This document shows positions 41,398 through 49,372 of a stretch of DNA of 64,000 nucleotides, one piece after another; within the stretch, counting starts at the first letter, position 1, and every line of letters starts with the position of its first letter. Position numbers and translations under genes: made by a program. The notes under the pieces were generated by a model. The model was not told the DNA's origin. It did no database searches and saw only the letters and a list, made by a program, of their open reading frames with translations. Source of the DNA: Streptomyces sp. GS7 (GTDB lineage: Bacteria; Actinomycetota; Actinomycetes; Streptomycetales; Streptomycetaceae); assembly GCF_009834125.1 (NCBI RefSeq), contig NZ_CP047146.1:7968501-8032500 (forward strand), written 5' to 3'.

Positions 41398-43022
41398 TCG
41401 GACTCTCCCTCCTGGGACGGGCGCGACTCCGGATCGGCGGCGGTGCCGTCGTCGGAATCGGCGAGATGGCCGCTGGCGGCACCGGTCATGGCCGAGCCCA
41501 GCTCCTCCGGGGTGATGGTGGCGGGGTCCGCGTCCGCGACGAGCCGGCCGCGGTACATCACCCGCAGGCCGTCGGACAGGCCGATCAGCTCGTCCAGGTC
41601 GGCCGAGATCAGCAGCACGGCGAGACCTTGGTGGCGGGCGGTGCGGATCTGGTCCCAGATCTGCGCCTGGGCGCCGACGTCCACGCCCCGGGTGGGGTGC
41701 GCGGCGATCAGCAGCTTGGGGTGGTGGCTCATCTCCCGGCCGACGATCAGCTTCTGCTGGTTGCCGCCGGAGAGCGAGGCCGCGGTGACCTCGATGCCGG
41801 GAGTGCGGACGTCGTACTCGGCGACTATTCGCTCGGTGTCGGCACGGGCGGCCTTCAGGTCGAGCAGCCTGCCCTTGGCATTGGGCTTCTCGGTGACATG
41901 GCCCAGGATGCGGTTCTCCCACAGGGGAGCCTCCAGCAGCAGGCCGTGCCGGTGGCGGTCCTCGGGGATGTAGCCGATGCCGTCCTCGCGCCGGGTGCGG
42001 GTGGGCAGACGGCTGATGTCGACGCCGTCCAGCGTGATGGTGCCGCCGTCGGGGTCGCGCATGCCCATGATGGCCTCGACCAGTTCGGCCTGGCCGTTGC
42101 CCTCCACACCCGCGATGCCCAGGACCTCGCCCTTGTGAATGGTCAGCGACACGTCGTCCAGGACGGTGCGCGCCACCCCCTCCGCGTCGGCGGTGCTCAG
42201 CCGCAGCCCTTCGACCTTCAGCATCTCCACGTCCGTGACGGTGGACTCGCCGGTCTGCGGCGAGGGCAGTTCGCTGCCGACCATCAGCTCGGCGAGCTGC
42301 TTGGGAGTGGTGTCGCCGGGGACGACGGAGGCGACGGTGGTGCCGCGCCGGATGACCGTGATGTCGTCGGCGACCGAGAGCACCTCGCCCAGCTTGTGCG
42401 AGATGAAGATGACGGTCAGGCCCTCGGCCTTGAGCTCACGCAGGTTGTCGAAGAGCGCGTCGACCTCCTGCGGGACCAGGACCGCGGTCGGCTCGTCGAG
42501 GATGAGGGTACGGGCACCGCGGTAGAGGACCTTGAGGATCTCCACGCGCTGGCGGTCGGCGACGCCGAGGTCCTCGACGAGGACGTCGGGACGGACCCCG
42601 AGGCCGTAGCGGTCGGAGATCTTGATGATCTCGGCGCGGGCCCTGGCACCGATGCCGTGCAGCTTCTCACCGCCGAGAACGATGTTCTCCAGAACGGTGA
42701 GGTTGTCGGCGAGCATGAAGTGCTGGTGCACCATGCCGATGTTGCGGGCGATGGCGTCGGCCGGGCTGTGGAAGCTGACCTTTTCGCCGTCGATGCTGAT
42801 CGTGCCCTCGTCCGGCTTCTGCATGCCGTAGAGGATCTTCATCAGCGTGGACTTGCCCGCGCCGTTCTCGCCGACCAGCGCGTGCACGGTGGCGCGGTGG
42901 ATGGTGATGTCGATGTCGTGGTTGGCGACGACTCCCGGGAACCGCTTGGTGATCCCGCGGAGTTCCACCGCCGGTGCCGCGGCGGGGGCGCTGTCTGCCT
43001 GGGGGCTGCTGGACGCTTTGAT
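41394..43022 (-). CDS. Nucleoside ABC transporter ATPase (two ATPase domains); unusual start
   Basis: A fused double ATP-binding subunit of the sugar/nucleoside type. Domain 1 has Walker A GENGAGKST and Walker B LILDEPTAVL. Domain 2 has the usual degenerate Walker A (EGNGQAEL), signature LSGGNQQKL and LLIAAHPTRGVD. No canonical start fits well: the GTG at 42966-42968 would begin directly at the first ATPase strand and has no ribosome site. Eighteen codons upstream, an ATC codon at 43020-43022 sits eight bases after AGGAG, and family members usually have such a short extension. I therefore give 43022 as the probable start and flag it. It precedes two permeases, cdd and deoA. Confidence 0.85.
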   Translation of the reverse strand: MKASSSPQADSAPAAAPAVELRGITKRFPGVVANHDIDITIHRATVHALVGENGAGKSTLMKILYGMQKPDEGTISIDGEKVSFHSPADAIARNIGMVHQHFMLADNLTVLENIVLGGEKLHGIGARARAEIIKISDRYGLGVRPDVLVEDLGVADRQRVEILKVLYRGARTLILDEPTAVLVPQEVDALFDNLRELKAEGLTVIFISHKLGEVLSVADDITVIRRGTTVASVVPGDTTPKQLAELMVGSELPSPQTGESTVTDVEMLKVEGLRLSTADAEGVARTVLDDVSLTIHKGEVLGIAGVEGNGQAELVEAIMGMRDPDGGTITLDGVDISRLPTRTRREDGIGYIPEDRHRHGLLLEAPLWENRILGHVTEKPNAKGRLLDLKAARADTERIVAEYDVRTPGIEVTAASLSGGNQQKLIVGREMSHHPKLLIAAHPTRGVDVGAQAQIWDQIRTARHQGLAVLLISADLDELIGLSDGLRVMYRGRLVADADPATITPEELGSAMTGAASGHLADSDDGTAADPESRPSQEGESE

Positions 43023-43072
43023 GGCGCACTCTCCTCGGGGGACAGGGAGTGGTACGAAGGAGCGGGGAGGTG

Positions 43073-43078
43073 AAGATA
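43073..43078 (-). promoter_or_regulatory. Putative -10 (TATCTT) of the nucleoside transporter operon
   Basis: On the minus strand, TATCTT lies 17 bp downstream of the perfect operator palindrome, so the operator would cover the -35 region. About 50 bp of leader follow before the ATPase start. Confidence 0.45.
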
Positions 43079-43094
43079 TCGCGCCAACTCCGCG

Positions 43095-43106
43095 CTACGC
43101 GCGTAG
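43095..43106. promoter_or_regulatory. Perfect CTACGCGCGTAG operator in front of the nucleoside ABC operon
   Basis: The fourth perfect copy. It is nested inside larger inverted arms GCGCCAAC (43081-43088) and GTTGGCGC (43108-43115), which may strengthen or extend binding. Confidence 0.82.
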
Positions 43107-43159
43107 TGTTGGCGCCGAAAAAAGCCGAATGAGCCGCCGGGTCACTCCGGCGACGAGCC

Positions 43160-43189
43160 CGGCGCGACGGCCTGATGGCCGCCGCGCCG
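43160..43189 (-). terminator. Terminator separating the BMP lipoprotein from the ABC operon
   Basis: A 13-bp stem with one mismatch (43160-43172 with 43177-43189) and a 4-nt loop, 14 bp after the lipoprotein stop codon. It should uncouple the highly expressed binding protein from the transporter genes. Confidence 0.72.
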
Positions 43190-43202
43190 AGCTGGAGAGA
43201 CC

Positions 43203-44240
43203 TTACTGCTTGGCGGGGGTCTCGCTGACCTTCACCTGACCCGAGGCGATCTTCTTCTTCGCCTCGTCGATCTTGGCCTGGATGTCGTCGATGAAGCCGC
43301 CCGAGGTGGAAAGCTTCACGCCGTCGTCCTTGAGGGTGTAGCTCTTGTTCCCGGTCAGCGGCTTCTTGTCGTGCACGCTCTTGATCAGGTCGTACACCGC
43401 CACGTCGACGTTCTTCATCACCGAGGTGAGGATCGAGTTCTTGTACTGGGCCAGGCCCGGCTGCAGGTACTGGTCGGAGTCGACGCCGATCGCCCAGGTG
43501 CCCTTCTTGCCGGCGACCGTCTCGATCGAGCCGTTGCCGGACTGGCCGGCCGCGGTGTAGATGACGTCGATACCGGCGTCGAGCATGCCCGTGGCCTTGC
43601 CCTTCGCGGCGGCCGGGTCGTTGAAGCCCTTGTCGTCGTTGGCGTAGAGGTACTCGGAGGTGACCTTCGTCTTGGGGTCGGTGTCCCGCACGCCCTGCTC
43701 GAAGCCGGCCTGGAACTTCTGGATCAGCGCGTTGTTCACACCGCCGATGAATCCGACCTGGTGGGTCTTGCTCTTGAGCGCGGCGGCGACACCGGCGAGG
43801 TAGGAGCCCTCCTGCTCGGCGAAGACCATGCCGTAGACGTTCTGGGCCTGGGAGGGGGAGTCGACGATGCCGAAGGTGGTCTTCGGGTACTGCTTGGCGA
43901 CCTTGTTGACGGCGTTGCCGTAGTTGAAGCCGACCCCGATGACGGGGTTGTAGCCCGCCTCGGCCAGCGAGGACAGCCGCTGCTCACGGTCCGCCTCGGT
44001 CTCGCCGTTCTTGGCGGTCATCAGCTTGGACTTCTCGCCGAAGTCCTTCTGGGCCTTGTCCACGCCACGAGCCGCCGCCTCGTTGAACGAGTGGTCGTCC
44101 CGACCGCCGACGTCGAAGGCGAGCCCGACGCCCTTGTCCTGGCCACCGGACTCGGTGGACGACGCGCCGCAAGCGCTGAGCGAGAGCGTGAGGGCCGCGG
44201 TGGCTATGCCCGCGGCAACGATCTTGGATACCCGGTGCAC
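43203..44240 (-). CDS. BMP-family nucleoside-binding lipoprotein
   Basis: 345 residues. A signal peptide with lipobox LSAC (ALTLSLSACG) anchors it outside the membrane. The mature protein is a Bmp/PnrA-type solute-binding protein: AFDVGGRDDHSFNEAA at the start with the Asp and Phe that stack on and bind the nucleoside, GVGFNYGNAV, and GKKGTWAIGVDSDQY in the second lobe. It delivers nucleosides to the adjacent ABC importer. The start is the GTG at 44238-44240 behind AAAGGGG. It has its own operator variant upstream and a terminator downstream, so it is transcribed separately from the transporter. Confidence 0.95.
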   Translation of the reverse strand: MHRVSKIVAAGIATAALTLSLSACGASSTESGGQDKGVGLAFDVGGRDDHSFNEAAARGVDKAQKDFGEKSKLMTAKNGETEADREQRLSSLAEAGYNPVIGVGFNYGNAVNKVAKQYPKTTFGIVDSPSQAQNVYGMVFAEQEGSYLAGVAAALKSKTHQVGFIGGVNNALIQKFQAGFEQGVRDTDPKTKVTSEYLYANDDKGFNDPAAAKGKATGMLDAGIDVIYTAAGQSGNGSIETVAGKKGTWAIGVDSDQYLQPGLAQYKNSILTSVMKNVDVAVYDLIKSVHDKKPLTGNKSYTLKDDGVKLSTSGGFIDDIQAKIDEAKKKIASGQVKVSETPAKQ

Positions 44241-44291
44241 GAGGGCCCCTTTGTCTCGTAGCGCCTCCCTCGGCGCTGGCTGACGGGAGAT

Positions 44292-44303
44292 TAACGCGCG
44301 TAG
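44292..44303. promoter_or_regulatory. Nucleoside operator variant in front of the BMP lipoprotein (10 of 12 match)
   Basis: TAACGCGCGTAG differs from the consensus only in its first two bases. It lies about 50 bp upstream of the lipoprotein GTG. Confidence 0.6.
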
Positions 44304-44374
44304 ACCGGGCGCAAAACCCTCCAATGCGTGGCTGTTATCGATTCGTCTCTCAGGGCACGGAACGGAAACAAGAG

Positions 44375-44402
44375 CGGGCGGCCGACAGGTGACGGCCGCC
44401 CG
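44375..44402 (-). terminator. Terminator after the amidohydrolase gene
   Basis: A perfect 10-bp stem (44375-44384 with 44393-44402) and an 8-nt loop, about 100 bp after the amidohydrolase stop codon. Confidence 0.65.
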
Positions 44403-44505
44403 GATACACGGAACGCCACGATCCGATCACCCTCGGCGCTTCCCCGCCGCCGTCGCGCAGTGCGACCGGGTGCGGACCGGCGGTGATCGGGTCCTGGAGC
44501 CCGCC

Positions 44506-45729
44506 CTACCGGTCCCCGTCCAGGAGAGCCGCCGCGGTGAACAGCTCGACGCCGACCGCGATGGCGCGTTCGTCGATGTCGAAGTCGCCGCGGTGGAGGT
44601 CGAGGCGGCTCAACTCGCCGGGCGGGCGGACGCCGAGGCGGGCCATGGCGCCGGGGACGTGTTCCAGGTACCAGGAGAAGTCCTCGCCGCCGAGGGACTG
44701 TTCGGTGTCCTCGACGGCGTCGGCGCCGCGGCGGGCGGCCATGGCGTCGTGCAGGAGCTGGGCGCTGGCCGGCTCGTTGACGACCGGGGGGACGCCGCGG
44801 ACGTAGTTGATCTGGGACTTGGCGCCGTGCAGCGTCGCGACCTCGTCGATCGCGGCGTGCACGAGGTCGGGGGCCCGGCGCCAGGTGTCCAGGTCCAGGC
44901 AGCGGACGGTGCCGGAGAGTTCGGCGTGCTGCGGGATGACGTTGCAGGCGTGGCCGGACTCCAGGCGGCCCCAGGTGACGGAGAGGCCGGCGCGGGCGTC
45001 GACCCGGCGGCCGATGAGGGCCGGTACGTCGAGGGCCACCCGGGACGCGGCGGTGACCATGTCCGTCGTCAGGTGCGGGCGGGCGGTGTGGCCGCCGGGG
45101 CCGTCGAGTGCGACCTCCAGGCGGTCGCAGGCGGAGGTGATCGCTCCCGTACGGAGCCCGATCCGGCCGGCGTCGACGCGCGGGTCGCAGTGGACGGCGA
45201 GGATCCGGCCGACGCCTTCCAGGACGTCGGACTCGATGGCGTCGGCGGCGCCGCCGGGGAGGACCTCCTCGGCGGGCTGGAAGATCAGGCGCACGGGGCG
45301 GGGCAGCCGGCCGGACCGGGCCAGGTCGGCGAGGATCAGGCCCGCGCCGAGGACGACGGTGGTGTGCACGTCGTGGCCGCAGGCGTGCGCCCGGCCGGGG
45401 ATCGTCGAGGCGTAGCCGACGGTCTTGGTGTCGGGGATGGGGAGGGCGTCGATGTCCGCGCGCAGCGCGAGCAGGTCGCCGGCGCCGGTGTCCGTACCGA
45501 TGTCACAGATGAGGCCGGTGCCGGTGGCGAGGATCCGAGGGTGCAGCCCGGCCCGCTCCAGGCGGTCCTTGATCGCCGCGGTGGTCCGGAACTCCTGGTT
45601 GCCGAGCTCCGGGTGCCGGTGCAAGTCCCGGCGGAACGCGATGAGTTCGGGGGCCAGTGCCTCGGGGAGGGTGCCGGCGAGGTCGGGGGCGTGAGGGCGG
45701 TCGGCATCGCGGGACATCAGTTGGTTCAC
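44506..45729 (-). CDS. M20-family amidohydrolase (aminoacylase/carboxypeptidase type)
   Basis: 407 residues. Metal ligands and catalytic residues of the M20D group are visible: HACGHDVHT, the catalytic glutamate in QPAEEVLPGG, HCDPRVDAG and the C-terminal GGEDFSWYLEH. The lid/dimerisation domain contains DGPGGHTARPH. Such enzymes hydrolyse N-acyl amino acids, hippurate-like amides or small peptides. The GTG at 45729 is six to seven bases from a -10-like TACCCT, but an ATG four codons later is possible. It lies between the nucleoside importer and the surface polymer genes, with no clear functional link to either. Confidence 0.93.
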   Translation of the reverse strand: MNQLMSRDADRPHAPDLAGTLPEALAPELIAFRRDLHRHPELGNQEFRTTAAIKDRLERAGLHPRILATGTGLICDIGTDTGAGDLLALRADIDALPIPDTKTVGYASTIPGRAHACGHDVHTTVVLGAGLILADLARSGRLPRPVRLIFQPAEEVLPGGAADAIESDVLEGVGRILAVHCDPRVDAGRIGLRTGAITSACDRLEVALDGPGGHTARPHLTTDMVTAASRVALDVPALIGRRVDARAGLSVTWGRLESGHACNVIPQHAELSGTVRCLDLDTWRRAPDLVHAAIDEVATLHGAKSQINYVRGVPPVVNEPASAQLLHDAMAARRGADAVEDTEQSLGGEDFSWYLEHVPGAMARLGVRPPGELSRLDLHRGDFDIDERAIAVGVELFTAAALLDGDR

Positions 45730-45856
45730 CCGTTGAAGGGTACGGGGCCGAACGGGGCAACTGTCCCTCGATCAACAAAAGTTCAGCCCCTTAGGGGAAG
45801 AAAATTTAGGCCGCTCGGTGCATGGACGGTTTATGGGACGGGTATGAAGTAGCGCT

Positions 45857-47086
45857 TTACGGCGCCGCATCGCCTTGGGTGGGCGGCAGTCGCCGCACGT
45901 CGCGGGCGGTGCCGGTGACGTCGTCGAGGAAACCCTGGGCGCGCGGCGAGGCGTTGGCGGTGAGCCAGGCCGGGTCGATGTCGCAGACCGCGACCTGGAC
46001 GCCGGTGCCCTGGAGGGCCAGCGGCAGCGTGTGGACGACGGTGGACGGGAAGCTGAGGATCAGGCGGCCGATGGGGCCGCGGCGGGCGATGAGTTCGAGG
46101 GGGAGGTCGGGGCGCACCACCTCCAGGCCGGTCTCGGTGGCCAGCCGGCGGAGTTTGCCGGGGCGTTCGCGGCGGTGGGCGAAGTAGCGGGTGGCGCCGT
46201 GCGTCCGGGCGAGGGCGGCGACCGCCTCCAGGTAGCGGTCGGCGTCGACGACGCCGGTCTCCACCAGCGAGGTGCCGACGATGTCGGCGGTGCGGGTGGG
46301 GCGCGGCGGGCCGAAGCGCCCGCGCGTCCAGGCGAACTCGTTGGCCCGGACCTGTACGCCCGTTGGCACCTCGACGGGCATCGAGCTGAAGAGGGCGACG
46401 GTGCGGCGGCGCCGGGCGTCCTCGGGCCCCGGGGTGAGCCGGCGGCGGGCGGTGGCGGCGAACGGGGCGAACAGCAGATCGCGCGGGCGGCGTCCGCTGC
46501 CCTGCCGGTGCCAGCGCACCAGCCGTTCGCCGCGGGCGAGTTGGGAGATGAACTCCATGGTGGCGGTGCCGTCGTCGACCACCACCACATCGCGGGCCCG
46601 GGCGAGGCCGAGGAGGAGCTGGACGTAGCGGGAGAACGGGTCGCCGATGACGATGCGGCGGGCACGGCGCAGCCGCGGGGTCAGGCCGCCGACGGTGCGC
46701 AGCGGGGCGGTCGGGCCGCCGCGGGCCTCCTCCCAGCGGACGGTGTGGCCCTCGTCGCGGGCGAGTTCGGCCATCCGGCGCAGCTGGCCGCGGGTCATCG
46801 GGTCGTGCGGGGCGAGCACGACGACGGTGAGCGCGCCGGCCCGGTCGGCGTGGGCCCATTCAAGGACGTTCAGCAGCTGCACCGGGCTCTCGACGAAGGC
46901 GAGGGTGGCGGTGTCGCCGGCGGTGTCCGAAGCGGGCATGGGGGGCGTGTCTCCCGAGGGCACGGATCTCTTTCGCTGCCGGGGTACCCCGAGGAGACGG
47001 CGGGCGGGAGTCCCCGCCGTCTCCTGGGGCGGGACCGGCGCGCCGGCTGCGGGCGGCTCGGCGCGGGTCCCTTCGGGTGAGCTCAC
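45857..47086 (-). CDS. Polysialyltransferase-like glycosyltransferase
   Basis: 409 residues. After a disordered Pro-rich N-terminus of about 55 residues, the protein has LAFVESPVQLLNVLEW, RRARRIVIGDPFSRYVQLLL and VVVDDGTATMEF, the pattern of bacterial alpha-2,8-polysialyltransferase/GT52-related proteins. It would transfer a nonulosonic acid residue from the CMP-sugar to a growing surface polymer. The GTG at 47086 has ACAGGAG seven bases upstream; an ATG at about residue 50 would begin the folded part. It is the last gene of a four-gene operon with neuB and neuA-type genes. Confidence 0.82.
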   Translation of the reverse strand: MSSPEGTRAEPPAAGAPVPPQETAGTPARRLLGVPRQRKRSVPSGDTPPMPASDTAGDTATLAFVESPVQLLNVLEWAHADRAGALTVVVLAPHDPMTRGQLRRMAELARDEGHTVRWEEARGGPTAPLRTVGGLTPRLRRARRIVIGDPFSRYVQLLLGLARARDVVVVDDGTATMEFISQLARGERLVRWHRQGSGRRPRDLLFAPFAATARRRLTPGPEDARRRRTVALFSSMPVEVPTGVQVRANEFAWTRGRFGPPRPTRTADIVGTSLVETGVVDADRYLEAVAALARTHGATRYFAHRRERPGKLRRLATETGLEVVRPDLPLELIARRGPIGRLILSFPSTVVHTLPLALQGTGVQVAVCDIDPAWLTANASPRAQGFLDDVTGTARDVRRLPPTQGDAAP

Positions 47087-47107
47087 GTCGGAACTCCTGT
47101 CGGTCCG

Positions 47108-48049
47108 TCAGACGGCCGCCGGGGTACGGTCGGCGGCCTCGTCGGCCTCCGCCTCGGCGACCACGCCGGCGACCCGGCGCAGCTTCTTCATCGGGCCCAG
47201 CTCGCTCTCGTAGACCTTCTTGACGCCGTCGCCGAGGGACTCCTCGATGGTGCGGATGTCGCGGACCAGGCGGGTCAGGCCCTGCGGCTCGACGGAGGCG
47301 GCCTGGTCGGAGCCCCACATGGCGCGGTCGAGGGTGATGTGCCGCTCGATGAAGGTGGCGCCGAGGGCGACCGCGGCGAGGGTGGTCTGCAGGCCGGTCT
47401 CGTGGCCGCTGTAGCCGATCGGGACGTTGGGGTACTCGGCCTGGAGGGTGTGGATCATGCGGAGGTTGAGCTCTTCGGCCTTGGCCGGGTAGGTGCTGGT
47501 GGCGTGGCAGAGCAGGATGTTGTCGCTGCCCAGGACCTCGACGGCGTGCCGGATCTGCCGGGGGGTCGACATGCCGGTCGACAGGATGACGGTGCGGCCG
47601 GTGGCGCGCATGGCGCGCAGCAGCTCGTCGTCGGTGAGCGAGGCGGAGGCGACCTTGTAGCAGGGGACGTCGAACTTCTCCAGGAAGGCGACGGACTCGA
47701 CGTCCCAGGGGGAGGCGAACCAGGCGATGCCGCGCTTCTTGCAGTACTCGTCGATGGCGCGGTAGCCGTCCTCGTCGAACTCCACGCGGTGGCGGTAGTC
47801 GATGTAGGTCATCCGGCCCCAGGGGGTGTCGCGTTCGATGTCCCACTGGTCGCGCGGGGTGCAGATCTCCGGGGTCCGCTTCTGGAACTTGACCGCGTCG
47901 CAGCCGGCGTCGGCGGCGGCGTCGATCAGCGCGAACGCGTTCTCCAGGTCGCCGTTGTGGTTGATGCCGATCTCGCCGGTGACGTAGACGGGGCGGCCGG
48001 GGCCGGCCAGGCGGTCACCGAGGGCGCGGAGACGGGAGTTGCTGCTCAT
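47108..48049 (-). CDS. neuB: NeuB-type nonulosonic acid synthase without SAF domain
   Basis: 313 residues forming a NeuB TIM barrel that condenses phosphoenolpyruvate with a mannose-type sugar. Typical features are GEIGINHNGDLENAF, DAVKFQKRTPE, the metal-histidine context ERHITLDRAMWGSDQAASVEP and ILSTGMS. Characterised NeuB proteins have an additional C-terminal SAF (antifreeze-like) domain of about 60 residues; this one ends at VAEAEADEA where that domain should begin. The start is the ATG at 48047-48049. The cluster matches the region in S. coelicolor linked to Kdn-containing teichulosonic acid, so Kdn (from mannose 6-phosphate or mannose) rather than N-acetylneuraminate is the likely product. 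Confidence 0.92.
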   Translation of the reverse strand: MSSNSRLRALGDRLAGPGRPVYVTGEIGINHNGDLENAFALIDAAADAGCDAVKFQKRTPEICTPRDQWDIERDTPWGRMTYIDYRHRVEFDEDGYRAIDEYCKKRGIAWFASPWDVESVAFLEKFDVPCYKVASASLTDDELLRAMRATGRTVILSTGMSTPRQIRHAVEVLGSDNILLCHATSTYPAKAEELNLRMIHTLQAEYPNVPIGYSGHETGLQTTLAAVALGATFIERHITLDRAMWGSDQAASVEPQGLTRLVRDIRTIEESLGDGVKKVYESELGPMKKLRRVAGVVAEAEADEAADRTPAAV

Positions 48050-48134
48050 GGGAGGTTCCTCTGCTCTGGTACGGGGGTGGTGTCGGGGGTGGGATACGGG
48101 GTGGCGGTCGTGGCGGGCGGACGCTGTAACGGAG

Positions 48135-49337
48135 TTACAGAGAGGGGCCGAGGAGCCAGCCGGCGATCTCGCGGATGGCGCCGCTGCCGCCCGGCGTCGC
48201 GGTGACCGCGCGGGCCGCGCCGCGCACCGCGTCGTGCGCCGAGGCGACCGCGACCGGCCAGCCGACGAGGTCGAAGCACGGCAGGTCGTTGACGTCGTTG
48301 CCGACGTAGAGCACCCGCTCGGGCTGCACACCGGCCTCCTCGCACCACTGCTTGAGGGCGAGGTCCTTGCGGTCGATGCCGTGCAGGACGGGCACCTTGA
48401 GCTTGCGGGCGCGGGCGGCGACCACCGGGTTCTGCTCGGTGGAGAGAATCAGCAGGTGCAGTTCCGCCCTGCGCAGCGCGGCGATCCCGAGGCCGTCCCC
48501 GCGGTGCACGGCCACGGTCTCCCGTCCGTCGACGTCGATCAGCACCCGGTCGTCGGTCTGGGTGCCGTCGAAGTCGAGGACGACGGCGTCGATGTCGTCC
48601 CTCGTCGGCAGCGCGCCGGGCCGTGGGGCGTCCAGCAGCGGGGCGAGCGCGCGGGCGCGGGCCAGGTCGTGCGGATCGTCGATCTCCAGCACCCGGGCGG
48701 GGTCGGTGCGCACCAGCTCCGTACGGCCGAAGAAGCGGTGGCCGGCGGCGCGGAAGCCGGCCGCGTCCATGGCGTAGGCGGCGCCGGTCTCCAGCAGGTC
48801 CTGCGGGCGGTCCTGACGGCGCGGGCGGAAGGACTTGTCGTGGTTGACGCCGAAGCCGCCCGTGGCTTCGGGGGCGGCGGGGTCATCGGGGTCGGCGTCC
48901 CGCCAGACGAAGCCGTGGAAGGGGGCCACGGTCAGTGCGCTGTCCGCGCCGCCCTCGACGACCGCGGCGGCCACCGCGTCGATGTCCTCGCGGACCAGGA
49001 ACGGGCTGGTGCACTGGACGAGCAGCACCGCGTCGACCGGCCGGCCGTGCTCGTCCTCGTAGGCGTCCATGGCGTGCCGTACCGCGGCCTCGCTGGTGGC
49101 GGTGTCGCCGGCGATCTCGCCGGGGCGGCGTATGACGATGGCGCCGGCGCCGCGCGCGGCCGCCGCGATCCCGGCGTCGTCGGTGGAGACGACCACGTCG
49201 GTGACCAGCCGGGCGGCCCGGCACTCGCGCACCGCGCGGGCCACCAGGGGCACTCCCCCGACGGCGGCGAGGTTCTTGGCCGGTACGCCCTTGGAGCCGC
49301 CGCGGGCGGGGATGACGGCCACCACGGTGGGGTGCAT
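48135..49337 (-). CDS. neuA: CMP-nonulosonate cytidylyltransferase fused to a HAD phosphatase
   Basis: 400 residues. The first 230 are a CMP-acylneuraminate synthetase: AVIPARGGSKGVPAKNL (the CTP loop) and LLVQCTSPF. The remaining 165 are a KdsC/NeuA-C-type HAD phosphatase: nucleophile motif VVLDFDGTQTDDR, the lysine in HGIDRKDLAL and the acidic VGNDVNDLPCF. One protein can thus dephosphorylate a nonulosonate-9-phosphate and activate the sugar with CTP. The start is the ATG at 49335-49337 with AAGGAG upstream. It is in the neuB operon. Confidence 0.93.
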   Translation of the reverse strand: MHPTVVAVIPARGGSKGVPAKNLAAVGGVPLVARAVRECRAARLVTDVVVSTDDAGIAAAARGAGAIVIRRPGEIAGDTATSEAAVRHAMDAYEDEHGRPVDAVLLVQCTSPFLVREDIDAVAAAVVEGGADSALTVAPFHGFVWRDADPDDPAAPEATGGFGVNHDKSFRPRRQDRPQDLLETGAAYAMDAAGFRAAGHRFFGRTELVRTDPARVLEIDDPHDLARARALAPLLDAPRPGALPTRDDIDAVVLDFDGTQTDDRVLIDVDGRETVAVHRGDGLGIAALRRAELHLLILSTEQNPVVAARARKLKVPVLHGIDRKDLALKQWCEEAGVQPERVLYVGNDVNDLPCFDLVGWPVAVASAHDAVRGAARAVTATPGGSGAIREIAGWLLGPSL

Positions 49338-49372
49338 TGCGAACTCCTTCGTCGGGCGGGAGCGGGGGACGG

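Noticed and set aside
44389..45852. 487-codon plus-strand frame opposite the amidohydrolase
   Set aside because: Antisense to a gene with intact M20 metal-binding motifs; its own product is Gly/Ala/Val-rich without a recognisable domain.
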